Source: Lentzea pudingi (GTDB lineage: Bacteria; Actinomycetota; Actinomycetes; Mycobacteriales; Pseudonocardiaceae). Taken from it: a stretch of DNA of 64,000 nucleotides. A model generated the notes under the pieces. It did not search any database, was not told where the DNA came from, and was given only the letters and a program-made list of their open reading frames with translations. A program made the position numbers and the translations under genes. Numbering within the stretch: position 1 is the stretch's first letter; each line of letters starts with the position of its first letter. The stretch is from assembly GCF_014646255.1 (NCBI RefSeq), contig NZ_BMNC01000013.1, positions 124,001 to 188,000 on the forward strand, read 5' to 3'. Below are positions 1 through 7,734 of the stretch, one piece after another.

Positions 1-1
1 C

Positions 2-508
2 GAGATCCACGCCGCCCGCTGGGTCCGCAAGGCGCACAGCAGCCTGCCGAACGCCTTCGAGTCGTTCCCCGGCCCGCTCGGCCTCGTCGTCGAGGGCACC
101 CCGCGGTACTTCCACCCCGCCTACCAGCAGACCGCGCTGCCCCGACCTGTCGACATGCCGGCGGTTCCGCTCATCGAGGCCACTGTGGACGATGACGGCG
201 CCATCCTGGACTGGCTCGACGTCAAGGGTGTGGTGGTCGCGGCCACCGGTGCCGGGCACGTGTCGGCGGGCATGGCCGAGGCGATCTCGCGAGCCCGGTT
301 CCCGGTCGTGGTGGCGTCGCGGACGGGCGCGGGGACGACCTTTCGCACCACCTACGGCTTCGTCGGATCCGAGTCCGACCTCATCAAGCGTGGGGTCGTG
401 ATGGCCGGGTGGCTATGTCCCCGCAAGTCACGCGTGCTGCTGCGGCTCGCTATCGGCGCTATGCAACCTATCGGGGACGTTTTCGCAGCTCGCGGGGGCA
501 TTTTCTAG
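2..508 (+). CDS. L-asparaginase, C-terminal part (5' end outside window)
   Basis: The reading frame is open from the window edge to the TAG at 508 and gives 168 residues. The early segment ARWVRKAHSSLPNAFESFPG and the following GLVVEGTPRYFHPAY are typical of the C-terminal half of bacterial type I/II asparaginases (asparagine to aspartate plus ammonia), as is the VVAATGAGHVS segment of the C-terminal domain. The catalytic N-terminal domain with its threonines lies upstream of the window, so activity cannot be judged. The last ~30 residues are arginine- and tryptophan-containing and match nothing I know, so a slightly altered C-terminus is possible. Confidence 0.8.
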   Translation, partial: EIHAARWVRKAHSSLPNAFESFPGPLGLVVEGTPRYFHPAYQQTALPRPVDMPAVPLIEATVDDDGAILDWLDVKGVVVAATGAGHVSAGMAEAISRARFPVVVASRTGAGTTFRTTYGFVGSESDLIKRGVVMAGWLCPRKSRVLLRLAIGAMQPIGDVFAARGGIF

Positions 509-569
509 CTCTTTTTCACCCGAACGAGCCAGTGGCATGGAGTAAATCCAAGCCATACCGTCATTGGGC

Positions 570-1415
570 ATGACCGCGATCATTTCCACCCCGTACAGCC
601 GGGATCTCGGTGACGAACTACGTCATCTGAGGGAGACGTGCACGACGTTCCACGGCCGCGCGATGGCCGTTCAGCTGGGCTGGGACCCGAGCAAGGTGTC
701 CGACGTCGAGCTGGGGAAGGTGCGGGCGAGCGAGGTCGACCTCGTGCAGTACCTGGCGACGTGCGGCAAGAACATCGACTTCGCGAACGAGTTCCGCCGC
801 CGCTACTACAACGCCTTCGACCTGTTCTTCGCCCAATTGCCGGACGACCTGCGCACGCTCGTGATGACCGAAGCGATGGCCTCCAAGATCATCAGCTTGG
901 ACATCATGACGATGCCCGGCCTTGTGCAGGTGGAGGACTACGTTCGGGAGTTGTTCGTCGACTCCCACATCGAGGCGCCGGAGGACATCGAGAAGTTCGT
1001 CCGGGCACGTATCGAGCGGCAGGCGATCCTGAAGCGGCCGAACCGTCCGGAGTGCCTGTTCTACGTGCACGAACTTGCGTTGCGGATGCAGTTGGGCACC
1101 GCCGCGATTCGTGAAGATCAGTACCTGCGGCTCCTCTTCAACACGCACATCATTCGGATCGTGCCAGCGCACATCACCGCGTTCCGTTCGCCGTGCGTGC
1201 TCTACGAGTTCGAGAAGGCACCTTCGGTCGTGTACTGCGAAACCGACATGGCGAAGGTGTTCGCCCAGGAGAAGACCGCTGTCGCACGGGCGAAGAGGCT
1301 CTTTCAGCGGCTGGATGCCGTCGCGCTGGATGAGGAACAATCGCGGAGCATGCTGATGGACTACATCAGCGCACTGCGAGAGGACTCAGATGTTCCAGGA
1401 TCGGGCTTGGCGTAA
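570..1415 (+). CDS. XRE-type helix-turn-helix regulator with DUF5753 (Scr1/BldB-partner type)
   Basis: The protein has 281 aa. Residues ~10-60 form an XRE-like helix-turn-helix (LRETCTTFHGRAMAVQLGWD followed by SKVSDVELG), and the remainder matches the DUF5753 domain that follows such HTHs in actinomycetes (MTMPGLVQVEDYVRELF; RQAILKRPNRPECLFYVHE). ATG at 570 is preferred to the in-frame TTG at 564. The stop overlaps the start of a DUF397 gene. This HTH/DUF5753-DUF397 pairing is a recurrent regulatory, toxin-antitoxin-like module in streptomycetes and pseudonocardiae, often linked to development. The target is unknown. The function assignment rests on the family and the pairing. Confidence 0.85.
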   Translation: MTAIISTPYSRDLGDELRHLRETCTTFHGRAMAVQLGWDPSKVSDVELGKVRASEVDLVQYLATCGKNIDFANEFRRRYYNAFDLFFAQLPDDLRTLVMTEAMASKIISLDIMTMPGLVQVEDYVRELFVDSHIEAPEDIEKFVRARIERQAILKRPNRPECLFYVHELALRMQLGTAAIREDQYLRLLFNTHIIRIVPAHITAFRSPCVLYEFEKAPSVVYCETDMAKVFAQEKTAVARAKRLFQRLDAVALDEEQSRSMLMDYISALREDSDVPGSGLA

Positions 1416-1563
1416 GAGCAGCTACAGCGGCGGCAGCGGTTCTGGCAACTGCGTGGAGGTCTCGCTGGCCCAGAACGCGCTGGTCCGGGACACGAAGAAC
1501 GCGAGCGGTCCGGTACTCGCGTTCTCCACCTCTGCCTGGCGCGCCCTGCTCAGCTCGCTCTGA
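1390..1563 (+). CDS. DUF397 small protein (partner of the DUF5753 regulator)
   Basis: This is a 57-aa gene starting at ATG 1390, inside the last codons of the upstream regulator (26-bp overlap). The sequence runs WRKSSYSGGSGSGNCVEVSL, then VRDTKNASGPVLAFSTSAW, which is the hallmark DUF397 pattern: W-x-KSSYS-G, a single NCVEV cysteine, VRDSK-x-PxGP-x-L-x-F and a final W near the C-terminus. DUF397 proteins are small actinobacterial partners of HTH/DUF5753 regulators, with BldB-like developmental members. The overlap implies translational coupling. Its last 14 bp overlap the convergent gene that ends at 1550. Confidence 0.9.
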   Translation: MFQDRAWRKSSYSGGSGSGNCVEVSLAQNALVRDTKNASGPVLAFSTSAWRALLSSL

Positions 1564-2095
1564 CCACCGACGTGTTCGCGGTCTCGACCGTCACCCGCAC
1601 GGTCTGAGGCGCCAGCGACTGCAGGTACTGCGCGTGGTCCGAGCCGATCGTGTCGCTGAACGCGATGAACGCGAGCCGGGGGAGTTCGAACGCCGTGGTG
1701 GCGCAGAAGTCCTCCAGGCGGTCGAACCCGCGCCGGATGCCGGTGGCGTCGAGCCCGAACACGGCGTGCTGGTCGAGCTTCGCGGCACCGATGTCGAACA
1801 GGTGCAGCGCGTGCATGGCGTGCGTGAACGCCATCGCGCACACTTCGATGCGTGAGCACGACATGAGCAGCGTCCGCACCATCGACGGGTGCAGCGACTT
1901 GCCGGACGTGCGCAGGACGACGTCGATGCCCGCTGTGCGGAACAGCTCGACGATCTCGAACAGGCCGGGTACTCCGAGCGGCTCGCCGCCGCCCAGCGTG
2001 ACTTTCTCGGGGCGCATCGAGACGAGCGCCTGTGCGATGTGCAGCATTCGGTCGTGGCTGAGCCGCGCGTGTGCGACGTCCCAGGTGATGTCCAT
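1550..2095 (-). CDS. Radical-SAM-like protein lacking the CxxxCxxC cluster motif
   Basis: The protein has 181 aa, starting at ATG 2095 with a GAAGGGGG ribosome-binding site. It begins MDITWDVAHARLSHDRMLHI, followed by the segment PEKVTLGGGEPLGVPGLFEI. That resembles actinomycete radical SAM proteins with WDVTYxCxLRCxHC, then RPxxVLLAGGEPLLVPG. Here the stretch that should carry the three cysteines has collapsed, so no [4Fe-4S] ligand set exists, and the C-terminal half of a normal ~350-aa enzyme is missing. It keeps the GGEP (SAM-binding) motif. It may be a decayed or neofunctionalised radical SAM relative. Function unknown. Confidence 0.6.
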   Translation of the reverse strand: MDITWDVAHARLSHDRMLHIAQALVSMRPEKVTLGGGEPLGVPGLFEIVELFRTAGIDVVLRTSGKSLHPSMVRTLLMSCSRIEVCAMAFTHAMHALHLFDIGAAKLDQHAVFGLDATGIRRGFDRLEDFCATTAFELPRLAFIAFSDTIGSDHAQYLQSLAPQTVRVTVETANTSVVRAS

Positions 2096-2137
2096 CGGGC
2101 CCCCTTCGGCGGATACGCCGATCCCATCGGGGGCGTT

Positions 2138-2178
2138 GTCCCTCCGTCAGGTGACCGATGTCCCGACTTAGGAGGGAC
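2138..2178 (-). terminator. Inverted repeat at the 3' end of the response regulator gene
   Basis: GTCCCTCC (2138-2145) pairs with GGAGGGAC (2171-2178) across a 25-base loop and covers the stop codon of the response regulator. There is no clear U-run. It could be a weak terminator for the two-component operon or chance pairing. Confidence 0.3.
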
Positions 2179-2824
2179 TTCCGAGCCCGGCCTCGCGGGC
2201 ACGCACGATGGCCTGCGCGCGGTCGGCCACCTGGAGCTTGGTGAAGATCGCGGACACCCGGTTGCGCACGGTCTTGCCCGACAGGTTCAGCCGGTGCGCT
2301 ATCGACGTGTTGTCCATTCCGGACGCCATCAGCTCCAGCACGTCCCGTTCGCGGTCCGTGAGCTGCGGGAACAGCACCGCCTTGGACGACGAGATCGCGG
2401 TGAAGTAGCCCATCATCCGCTGGGCGATGGTGGCGCTGAAGATCGCCTCACCGGCTCCTATGGCCTGCACCGCGCGCACGATCTCGTCGTCATCTGTCGT
2501 CTTCACGAGATATCCGCGCGCCCCGGCCTTCATCGCCGCGAACACCAGTTCGTCGTCCTCGTGCATGGTCAGCACGAGGACACCGACGTCCGGCAGGGCC
2601 GCCTGGATCTGCTTGGCGGCCTCGACCCCGCCCATCACCGGCATGTGCAGGTCCATCACGACGACGTCCGGCGCGAGGTCGAGGACGACGCGGACAGCCT
2701 CCTGGCCGTCGGCGGCGTCACCGACCACCGAGATGCCGTCCTCGCCGTCCAGCAACGCCTTGAGCCCGCGCCGGAACACCGGGTGATCGTCGGCGATCAC
2801 CACGCGCGTCACTGCATCCGCCAC
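2168..2824 (-). CDS. NarL/LuxR-family response regulator
   Basis: The protein has 218 aa. The receiver domain (~1-120) shows the acidic pair in VVIADDHPVF, the phosphoacceptor aspartate in VVVMDLHMP and the KxxARGYLVK-type lysine region. The C-terminal LuxR helix-turn-helix reads LTDRERDVLELMASG, then NRVSAIFTKL. I chose GTG 2824 because it overlaps the TAG of the sensor kinase (TAGTG), which indicates coupled translation, although the frame stays open 30 codons further upstream. It is the output partner of the adjacent kinase. Targets are unknown. Confidence 0.95.
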   Translation of the reverse strand: MADAVTRVVIADDHPVFRRGLKALLDGEDGISVVGDAADGQEAVRVVLDLAPDVVVMDLHMPVMGGVEAAKQIQAALPDVGVLVLTMHEDDELVFAAMKAGARGYLVKTTDDDEIVRAVQAIGAGEAIFSATIAQRMMGYFTAISSSKAVLFPQLTDRERDVLELMASGMDNTSIAHRLNLSGKTVRNRVSAIFTKLQVADRAQAIVRAREAGLGSPS

Positions 2825-4665
2825 TATTGGGCCTCCAACGGGATCCGCGCCACCACCCGAGTCCCGTGTGGTTCCGCAGGGCCCACTGTGCACGATCCAC
2901 CCAGCTCGGCGCACCGTTCTCGCATCGAGTCGAGACCTACACCCGGCTTGGAATCGGCCGCGACCCCGCGCCCGTCGTCCACGATCTCCACGACCAGGTC
3001 GCCGTCCGCGCGCACGGTGATCACGCAGGTCGACGCTCCGGAGTGGCGCGCGGTGTTGGTCAACGCCTCCGCGACGATCCGGTAGGCGGCGACCTCGACG
3101 GCGGCGGACAGCCCCTCGATCGGTTCGGCCTCCACCTCGACGCGCAGGTCGCCGTTGAAACGAGCGGCCTCGTCGCGCACGGCCAGGGCCAGGCCCTGGT
3201 CGAGGATCGGTGGCCGCAGCCCGTCGACGAGGCTGCGCACCTCGACGGCCGTGGTGTCGACGTCGGCCAGCACCGGGTCCAGCACGTCACCCAACGAGCG
3301 GCGCAACGCCTTGAGCTGCAACCGGATCCCGACCAACGCCGGTCCCACGCCGTCGTGCAGGTCTCGCCTGAGACGCAACCGTTCTTCTTCGCGGGCGCGC
3401 ACGAGCCGTTCGCGGGCGAGCTGCAGATCGGCGGTCAGCTTGATCGACTGCGCGGCCGGCGCGGTCGATCGGGCCAGGTCCACCAACAGGTTCAGCTCGC
3501 GGTCGCTCAGCCGTTCGTCCGGAGCACGCGGCTCGACCACGAGATCGCCGACGACAGATCCCCGGTACGTCATGGGAAAGCGCAGCTGCGGCCATCCGCG
3601 ACTACGTCCGTGCTCGGCCAGCACCGACCCACCGCGAATCGCCACGTACGGCAGTTTCAACGACTCGGCGACCGTCTGGGCCACGGTCGGAAGCACGTCC
3701 TGCGACCGTTCGAGCTTCTCGCTCAACATGGACAGCGTCGCGTAAGGATCAGAACGTTGCCCGTACAGCCAGCGGTCGAGCTTGCGCTGCAGCCAACTGC
3801 GGATCGGCGCGAACGCCAGGCCCGCCGCCACGACCCCGATCACCTCGGTGTCGTCCGTCAGCAACTCGCCAGCCCCGACCATCACGCCGAGGTAGACCAA
3901 CAGCAGCACGACGGTCAACGAGCCGTAGAGCAACGACCGGTGGATCAGCAAGCTGATGTCGTAGAGGCCGTACCGCACGATCGCGATCACCGCGGCAGCA
4001 GGAAACGCCAGCACGCCGACGATCCACGCGACGTGCCCGTCCGTCGTCTCCACCACGGTCGCCACGACGGCCAGCGTCAGCAACGCGAACGCCCACACGA
4101 GCGACCGGCGTTCGTCCCCTTCAGCCCTCCGCCACCGCAACGCCAAGGACACGACCGCCGCGAGCACCGAGAGCCCGGCCAGCAACACGGCGACCATCGT
4201 GATCGTCTTCGCGAGCCCACCACCGCTCGACTGCCAGAACGACGTGGGATCGCCCCACGACGCCCACGCGATCCCGATGGTGCCGGCGACAACGCTGAAC
4301 AGTGACGCGCCGATGGCGATCCACCAGCGGTTGCTCAAGGGCTTGCCGTTGGGGAAGACCAGTGCCACAGCGGGCAACAGCGCGTACGTGGGCCACCAGA
4401 CCCACGCCTCGACCCATCGGGCGGGATGGTCTTCCGGCTGACCCGCGATCGCGACGGCGACCCCGCCGAACACGCCCATGGTCAGCAGCAACCAGCCGAC
4501 GGCCGACCTGCGGACGTGACCGATCACCCGCACCCCGAGCAGGGTGCAGGCGAACGCGACCAGCCAGTTCCGCGGATGTGAGACAGCGCCGGTGACCGCT
4601 GTGTGCACGACGGCGAAGAGCACACAGGCGGCCACCAACGCGCCAATGACCCGCGCGAGGCTCAC
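2824..4665 (-). CDS. NarL-type membrane sensor histidine kinase (HisKA_3 / HATPase_c)
   Basis: The protein has 613 aa from GTG 4665. The N-terminal ~300 residues hold several hydrophobic segments (ARVIGALVAACVLFAVVHTA onward, about six to eight helices). A cytoplasmic linker follows, then a HisKA_3 dimerisation/phosphoacceptor helix with LRRDLHDGVGPALVGIRLQL (the H after RD is the phosphorylation site). The HATPase_c domain shows VVEIVDDGRGV and PGVGLDSMRERCAELGG. The reading frame continues upstream across the small gene at 4677-4946, but the helix start and the 11-bp spacing favour 4665. The signal sensed is unknown. Confidence 0.9.
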   Translation of the reverse strand: MSLARVIGALVAACVLFAVVHTAVTGAVSHPRNWLVAFACTLLGVRVIGHVRRSAVGWLLLTMGVFGGVAVAIAGQPEDHPARWVEAWVWWPTYALLPAVALVFPNGKPLSNRWWIAIGASLFSVVAGTIGIAWASWGDPTSFWQSSGGGLAKTITMVAVLLAGLSVLAAVVSLALRWRRAEGDERRSLVWAFALLTLAVVATVVETTDGHVAWIVGVLAFPAAAVIAIVRYGLYDISLLIHRSLLYGSLTVVLLLVYLGVMVGAGELLTDDTEVIGVVAAGLAFAPIRSWLQRKLDRWLYGQRSDPYATLSMLSEKLERSQDVLPTVAQTVAESLKLPYVAIRGGSVLAEHGRSRGWPQLRFPMTYRGSVVGDLVVEPRAPDERLSDRELNLLVDLARSTAPAAQSIKLTADLQLARERLVRAREEERLRLRRDLHDGVGPALVGIRLQLKALRRSLGDVLDPVLADVDTTAVEVRSLVDGLRPPILDQGLALAVRDEAARFNGDLRVEVEAEPIEGLSAAVEVAAYRIVAEALTNTARHSGASTCVITVRADGDLVVEIVDDGRGVAADSKPGVGLDSMRERCAELGGSCTVGPAEPHGTRVVARIPLEAQ

Positions 4666-4676
4666 CTCGCGGCGGG

Positions 4677-4946
4677 TCAGTCGCTGAGCCAGTGCCACAG
4701 GTTGTGGAACGGAGAACCGGAATCGAGCGTGGACAGGCCTCCCGGCCAGCCCTGGAACGTCATGATCCGGTGACGCAGCTCTTCCACGGTCTTCGGTTCG
4801 GCGGGCTTGTGGCTGTGATCGAAATCGACGTCCCCAGGCGGCGCGTTCATCGCGCGCACCTGAAGCTCCGCGTACCAGGCGAGGAGCTCTTCGTCGGACA
4901 TGTGCGAAAAGTACGGCGGCGTTACTTTCTGCCCGGACTTCGACAT
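4677..4946 (-). CDS. Small soluble protein of unknown function upstream of the kinase
   Basis: The protein has 89 aa, hydrophilic and without membrane segments, with acidic and histidine-bearing stretches (DEELLAWYAELQVRAMN, DVDFDHSHKP) and an aromatic end (FHNLWHWLSD). The start at ATG 4946 is chosen because an earlier GTG (4982) would sit inside the terminator hairpin at 4961-4992. It ends 11 bp before the kinase start, so it is probably the first gene of the two-component operon. I do not recognise the family. A signalling accessory role would be pure inference from position. Confidence 0.6.
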   Translation of the reverse strand: MSKSGQKVTPPYFSHMSDEELLAWYAELQVRAMNAPPGDVDFDHSHKPAEPKTVEELRHRIMTFQGWPGGLSTLDSGSPFHNLWHWLSD

Positions 4947-4960
4947 GCCTGGAAGGAGTC

Positions 4961-4992
4961 GTGGGCACTCGTCTGGATACACGAGTGCCCAC
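4961..4992 (-). terminator. Rho-independent terminator of the sugar-alcohol operon
   Basis: A perfect 12-bp stem (4961-4972 with 4981-4992, arm GTGGGCACTCGT) encloses an 8-base loop, 29 bp after the dehydrogenase stop. It separates the importer/dehydrogenase operon from the two-component genes. Confidence 0.8.
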
Positions 4993-5020
4993 GAACTTCT
5001 GAGAACTTTCTCGGATCAGC

Positions 5021-6010
5021 TCACGGCAGGACCTGGATCTTGCGGCCCACACCCGCCTTGAACTGGTCCAACGCCTTCGCGTAACCGTCCAGCGGCACCC
5101 TGTCACTGATGAAGACCTCGGGGTCGAGTACTCCGGTCGCGAAGAGATCCGCCGCCCGTTCGAACGAGTGCAGCACCGCCATCGAGCCGGTGATGGTGAT
5201 CTCCTGGTTGTAGATCTTGTACGGCTCGATGGTCACGCGGGCCGAGTAGTCGGAGACTCCGAACTGGAGGAAGGTGCCTCCCTTCGCAACCCGGCCGATG
5301 CCGTCCTGGATGGCCTTCTCGTTGCCGGTGGCGTCGATGACGACGTCCCAGCCCTGTGGACGGTCCAGTTCGTCCGCCGATGTCGCGACGGAAGAGACGC
5401 CGAGCTGGACGGCGGTCTTCAACCGCTCCTCGTTGAGGTCCACGACCTCGATCGACGACGCGCCGGTCAGCTTGCCGAGCTGCAGCATCATCAGGCCCAT
5501 CGTGCCCGAGCCGTAGATCAGCACCCGCGACGCCATCTGCGACCGCAGCACGTCGTAGCCGCGCACGGCGCACGACAGCGGTTCGATCAACGCCGCGTCC
5601 TCGGTCCGCACGTGGTCCGGCAGCTTCACGCAGTTCGCCACGGGCGCCTTCGCGAACTCCGCCGCGCCACCGGACGTCGTGACGCCGATGGCGGCCCAGC
5701 GCTCGCAGAGGTTGTTCTTGCCCGAGCGGCACATCCGGCACTCGTGGCAGTAGAGCGACGGGTCGACGGCGACCCGGTCACCCACGGCGAGCTCGTTGAC
5801 CTGCGAACCGATCTCGACGATCGTGCCGGCGAACTCGTGGCCCGGCACGACCGGCAGCGTGGGTGCGAACTCACCCTGCAGGATGTGCAGGTCCGTGCCG
5901 CAGAGCCCGCAGGCCGCGACCTGGACGACGACTTCGCGGGGACCGCACGCAGGATCGTCCACAGTGGTCACTTCGACGGACCCGACGCCGGTGATCACTG
6001 CTGCTTTCAC
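5021..6010 (-). CDS. Zinc-dependent medium-chain alcohol/polyol dehydrogenase
   Basis: The protein has 329 aa, a typical MDR length. The catalytic zinc region shows ACGLCGTDLHI and GHEFAGTI. The structural zinc cysteines are in CHECRMCRSGKNNLC. The Rossmann motif YGSGTMGLMMLQLGK with a following VVDLN suggests NAD preference. GTG 6010 overlaps the TGA of the upstream permease by four bases, so it is the last gene of the importer operon. The context (a binding protein of the mannitol/sorbitol type) suggests oxidation of the imported sugar alcohol to a ketose. The exact substrate cannot be read from the sequence. Confidence 0.85.
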   Translation of the reverse strand: MKAAVITGVGSVEVTTVDDPACGPREVVVQVAACGLCGTDLHILQGEFAPTLPVVPGHEFAGTIVEIGSQVNELAVGDRVAVDPSLYCHECRMCRSGKNNLCERWAAIGVTTSGGAAEFAKAPVANCVKLPDHVRTEDAALIEPLSCAVRGYDVLRSQMASRVLIYGSGTMGLMMLQLGKLTGASSIEVVDLNEERLKTAVQLGVSSVATSADELDRPQGWDVVIDATGNEKAIQDGIGRVAKGGTFLQFGVSDYSARVTIEPYKIYNQEITITGSMAVLHSFERAADLFATGVLDPEVFISDRVPLDGYAKALDQFKAGVGRKIQVLP

Positions 6011-6807
6011 TTGACTGCTCCCAACGAGAGGCCCTGGACGAGCTTGTCCTGGGCGGCGAACCCGGCGATGAGCACCGGCAGAGACACCACGACCGCGGCC
6101 GCGCACACCTTCGCCAGGAACAGGCCCTGGGAGGTGACGAACCCGGTGAGGTACACGGGGGCGGTACCGGCGACGACACCGGTGAGCACCCGTGCGAAGA
6201 GCAACTCGTTCCAGCTGAAGATGAAGCAGATCAACGCCGTCGCCGCGATGCCCGGCATGGCGATCGGTGCCACCACCCGGCGCAGCGTCGTGACCAGCCC
6301 GGCGCCGTCGATCGACGCCGCCTCGAGGATCTCCTTGGGGACCTCGGCGAGGAACGACCGCATGAGCCACACCGCGATCGGCAGGTTCATCGAGCAGTAC
6401 AGCAGCGTGAGGAACGAGATGTTGTCGAGCATCCCGGAGAACTGCGCGATCAGGTAGATCGGCAGCAGCGCCGCGACGACCGGCATCATCTTGGTGGAGA
6501 GGAAGAAGAACAGGACGTCCGTCCACTTCTCCACCGGCTTGATCGACAACGCGTACGCGGCCGGGATCGCCAGCAGCAGCACGATGATCGTCGATCCGAT
6601 CGAGGCGCTGAAGGAGTTGATCAGCGGCGGCCACGCGCCCGCGTCGAAGAACTCGGCGTAACCGTCGAGCGTCAGCGGTGCCGTGAGGGACGGCGGGTTC
6701 GTCGCCGCGTCCGACTCGCTGTGCAGCGAGGTCAGGAACATCCAGGCCACGGGCGCGAAGAAGACGATGCCGGCGAACCAGGCGAGCACACCCCAGATCC
6801 TGCTCAT
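6007..6807 (-). CDS. Sugar ABC transporter permease (MalG/SmoG-like)
   Basis: The protein has 266 aa with about six membrane helices. The cytoplasmic EAA loop reads EVPKEILEAASIDGAGLVTT, the docking site for an ATPase subunit. ATG 6807 overlaps the preceding permease stop (ATGA) and has a strong GGAGGAG ribosome-binding site. It forms the membrane channel with the product of 6804-7733. No ATPase gene lies in the operon. A shared MsiK-type ATPase elsewhere, as known for streptomycete carbohydrate importers, is the likely energiser (inference). Confidence 0.92.
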   Translation of the reverse strand: MSRIWGVLAWFAGIVFFAPVAWMFLTSLHSESDAATNPPSLTAPLTLDGYAEFFDAGAWPPLINSFSASIGSTIIVLLLAIPAAYALSIKPVEKWTDVLFFFLSTKMMPVVAALLPIYLIAQFSGMLDNISFLTLLYCSMNLPIAVWLMRSFLAEVPKEILEAASIDGAGLVTTLRRVVAPIAMPGIAATALICFIFSWNELLFARVLTGVVAGTAPVYLTGFVTSQGLFLAKVCAAAVVVSLPVLIAGFAAQDKLVQGLSLGAVK

Positions 6808-7733
6808 CGCTTCTCCTCCTTGAACAACGAGGACACCGTGCGCAGCGCGAAGGTCGCGATGATGATCGACCCCGCCACCACGATGACACCGGCCGCGGAG
6901 GCCTCGCCGTACTCGTGGGCCTGGTAGAAGGTCTGGTAGATCATGTACGGCAGGTTCGCCGTGCCCAGACCACCGGACGTGATGGTGAAGACCGCGTCGA
7001 AGTTCTGCACGATGTAGATCGACCCGAGCAGGCCGCCGAGCTCCAGGTACTGGCGCAGGTGCGGGAACGTCAGGTACCGGAAGATCTGGAACGACGAGGC
7101 GCCGTCGATCGTGGCCGCCTCGACGGGTTCGATGGGCTTGGACTGCAGGCCCGCCAGCAGGATCAGCATCATGAACGGCGTCCACTGCCACACGAGCGAC
7201 AGCACGACGGCGCTCATCGGCATGGTGGAGATCCAGTCCGGCTGGGCGTCGAAGCCCAGCCAGTTCAGGATTCCGTTGAACAGGCCGTACTCCGGGTTGT
7301 AGAGCACGTGCTTCCAGATCAGCGCCGCCGCCACCGGCACCACGAGGAACGGCGCGATGAGCATGGTGCGCACGAGCCCGCGGCCCTTGAACTTCTTGTC
7401 CAGCAACAGCGCGAGGCCCAGCCCGAGGACCAGGCTGATCAGCACCACCGACGCCGTGAGCACGATCGTGTTGACGACCGAGGACCGCAGGTCGGGGTCG
7501 GTGAAGACGTTGACGTAGTTGTCGAACCCGGCGAACCCGCGGCTGCCGGGGTCGAGCGAGTTCCACTTCATGAACGAGATCACCAGCGTCGCCACGAACG
7601 GCAGCTGCGTCACGATGATCAGGAAGATGAGCGCGGGGAGCAGGGGCCCCCGCCGCGCCCACTTCGAGTAGTCCCTGCGGGGGACGGGGGGCGGCCGGTC
7701 GACGACCGACCGCTCCCTCGTTATGACAGCCAT
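6804..7733 (-). CDS. Sugar ABC transporter permease (MalF/SmoF-like)
   Basis: The protein has 309 aa with a cytoplasmic basic N-terminus, then six membrane helices starting at LLPALIFLIIVTQLPFVATL. The EAA motif is PIEPVEAATIDGASSFQIF. It lies one base after the binding-protein stop and overlaps the next permease, so the three importer genes are tightly cotranscribed. MalF-type permeases pair with the MalG-type partner to form the heterodimeric channel for a carbohydrate or polyol. Confidence 0.92.
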   Translation of the reverse strand: MAVITRERSVVDRPPPVPRRDYSKWARRGPLLPALIFLIIVTQLPFVATLVISFMKWNSLDPGSRGFAGFDNYVNVFTDPDLRSSVVNTIVLTASVVLISLVLGLGLALLLDKKFKGRGLVRTMLIAPFLVVPVAAALIWKHVLYNPEYGLFNGILNWLGFDAQPDWISTMPMSAVVLSLVWQWTPFMMLILLAGLQSKPIEPVEAATIDGASSFQIFRYLTFPHLRQYLELGGLLGSIYIVQNFDAVFTITSGGLGTANLPYMIYQTFYQAHEYGEASAAGVIVVAGSIIIATFALRTVSSLFKEEKR

Positions 7734-7734
7734 G

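Noticed and set aside
4953..4982. Upstream GTG start (4982) for the 89-aa protein
   Set aside because: It would lie inside a perfect terminator hairpin. ATG 4946 is more plausible.
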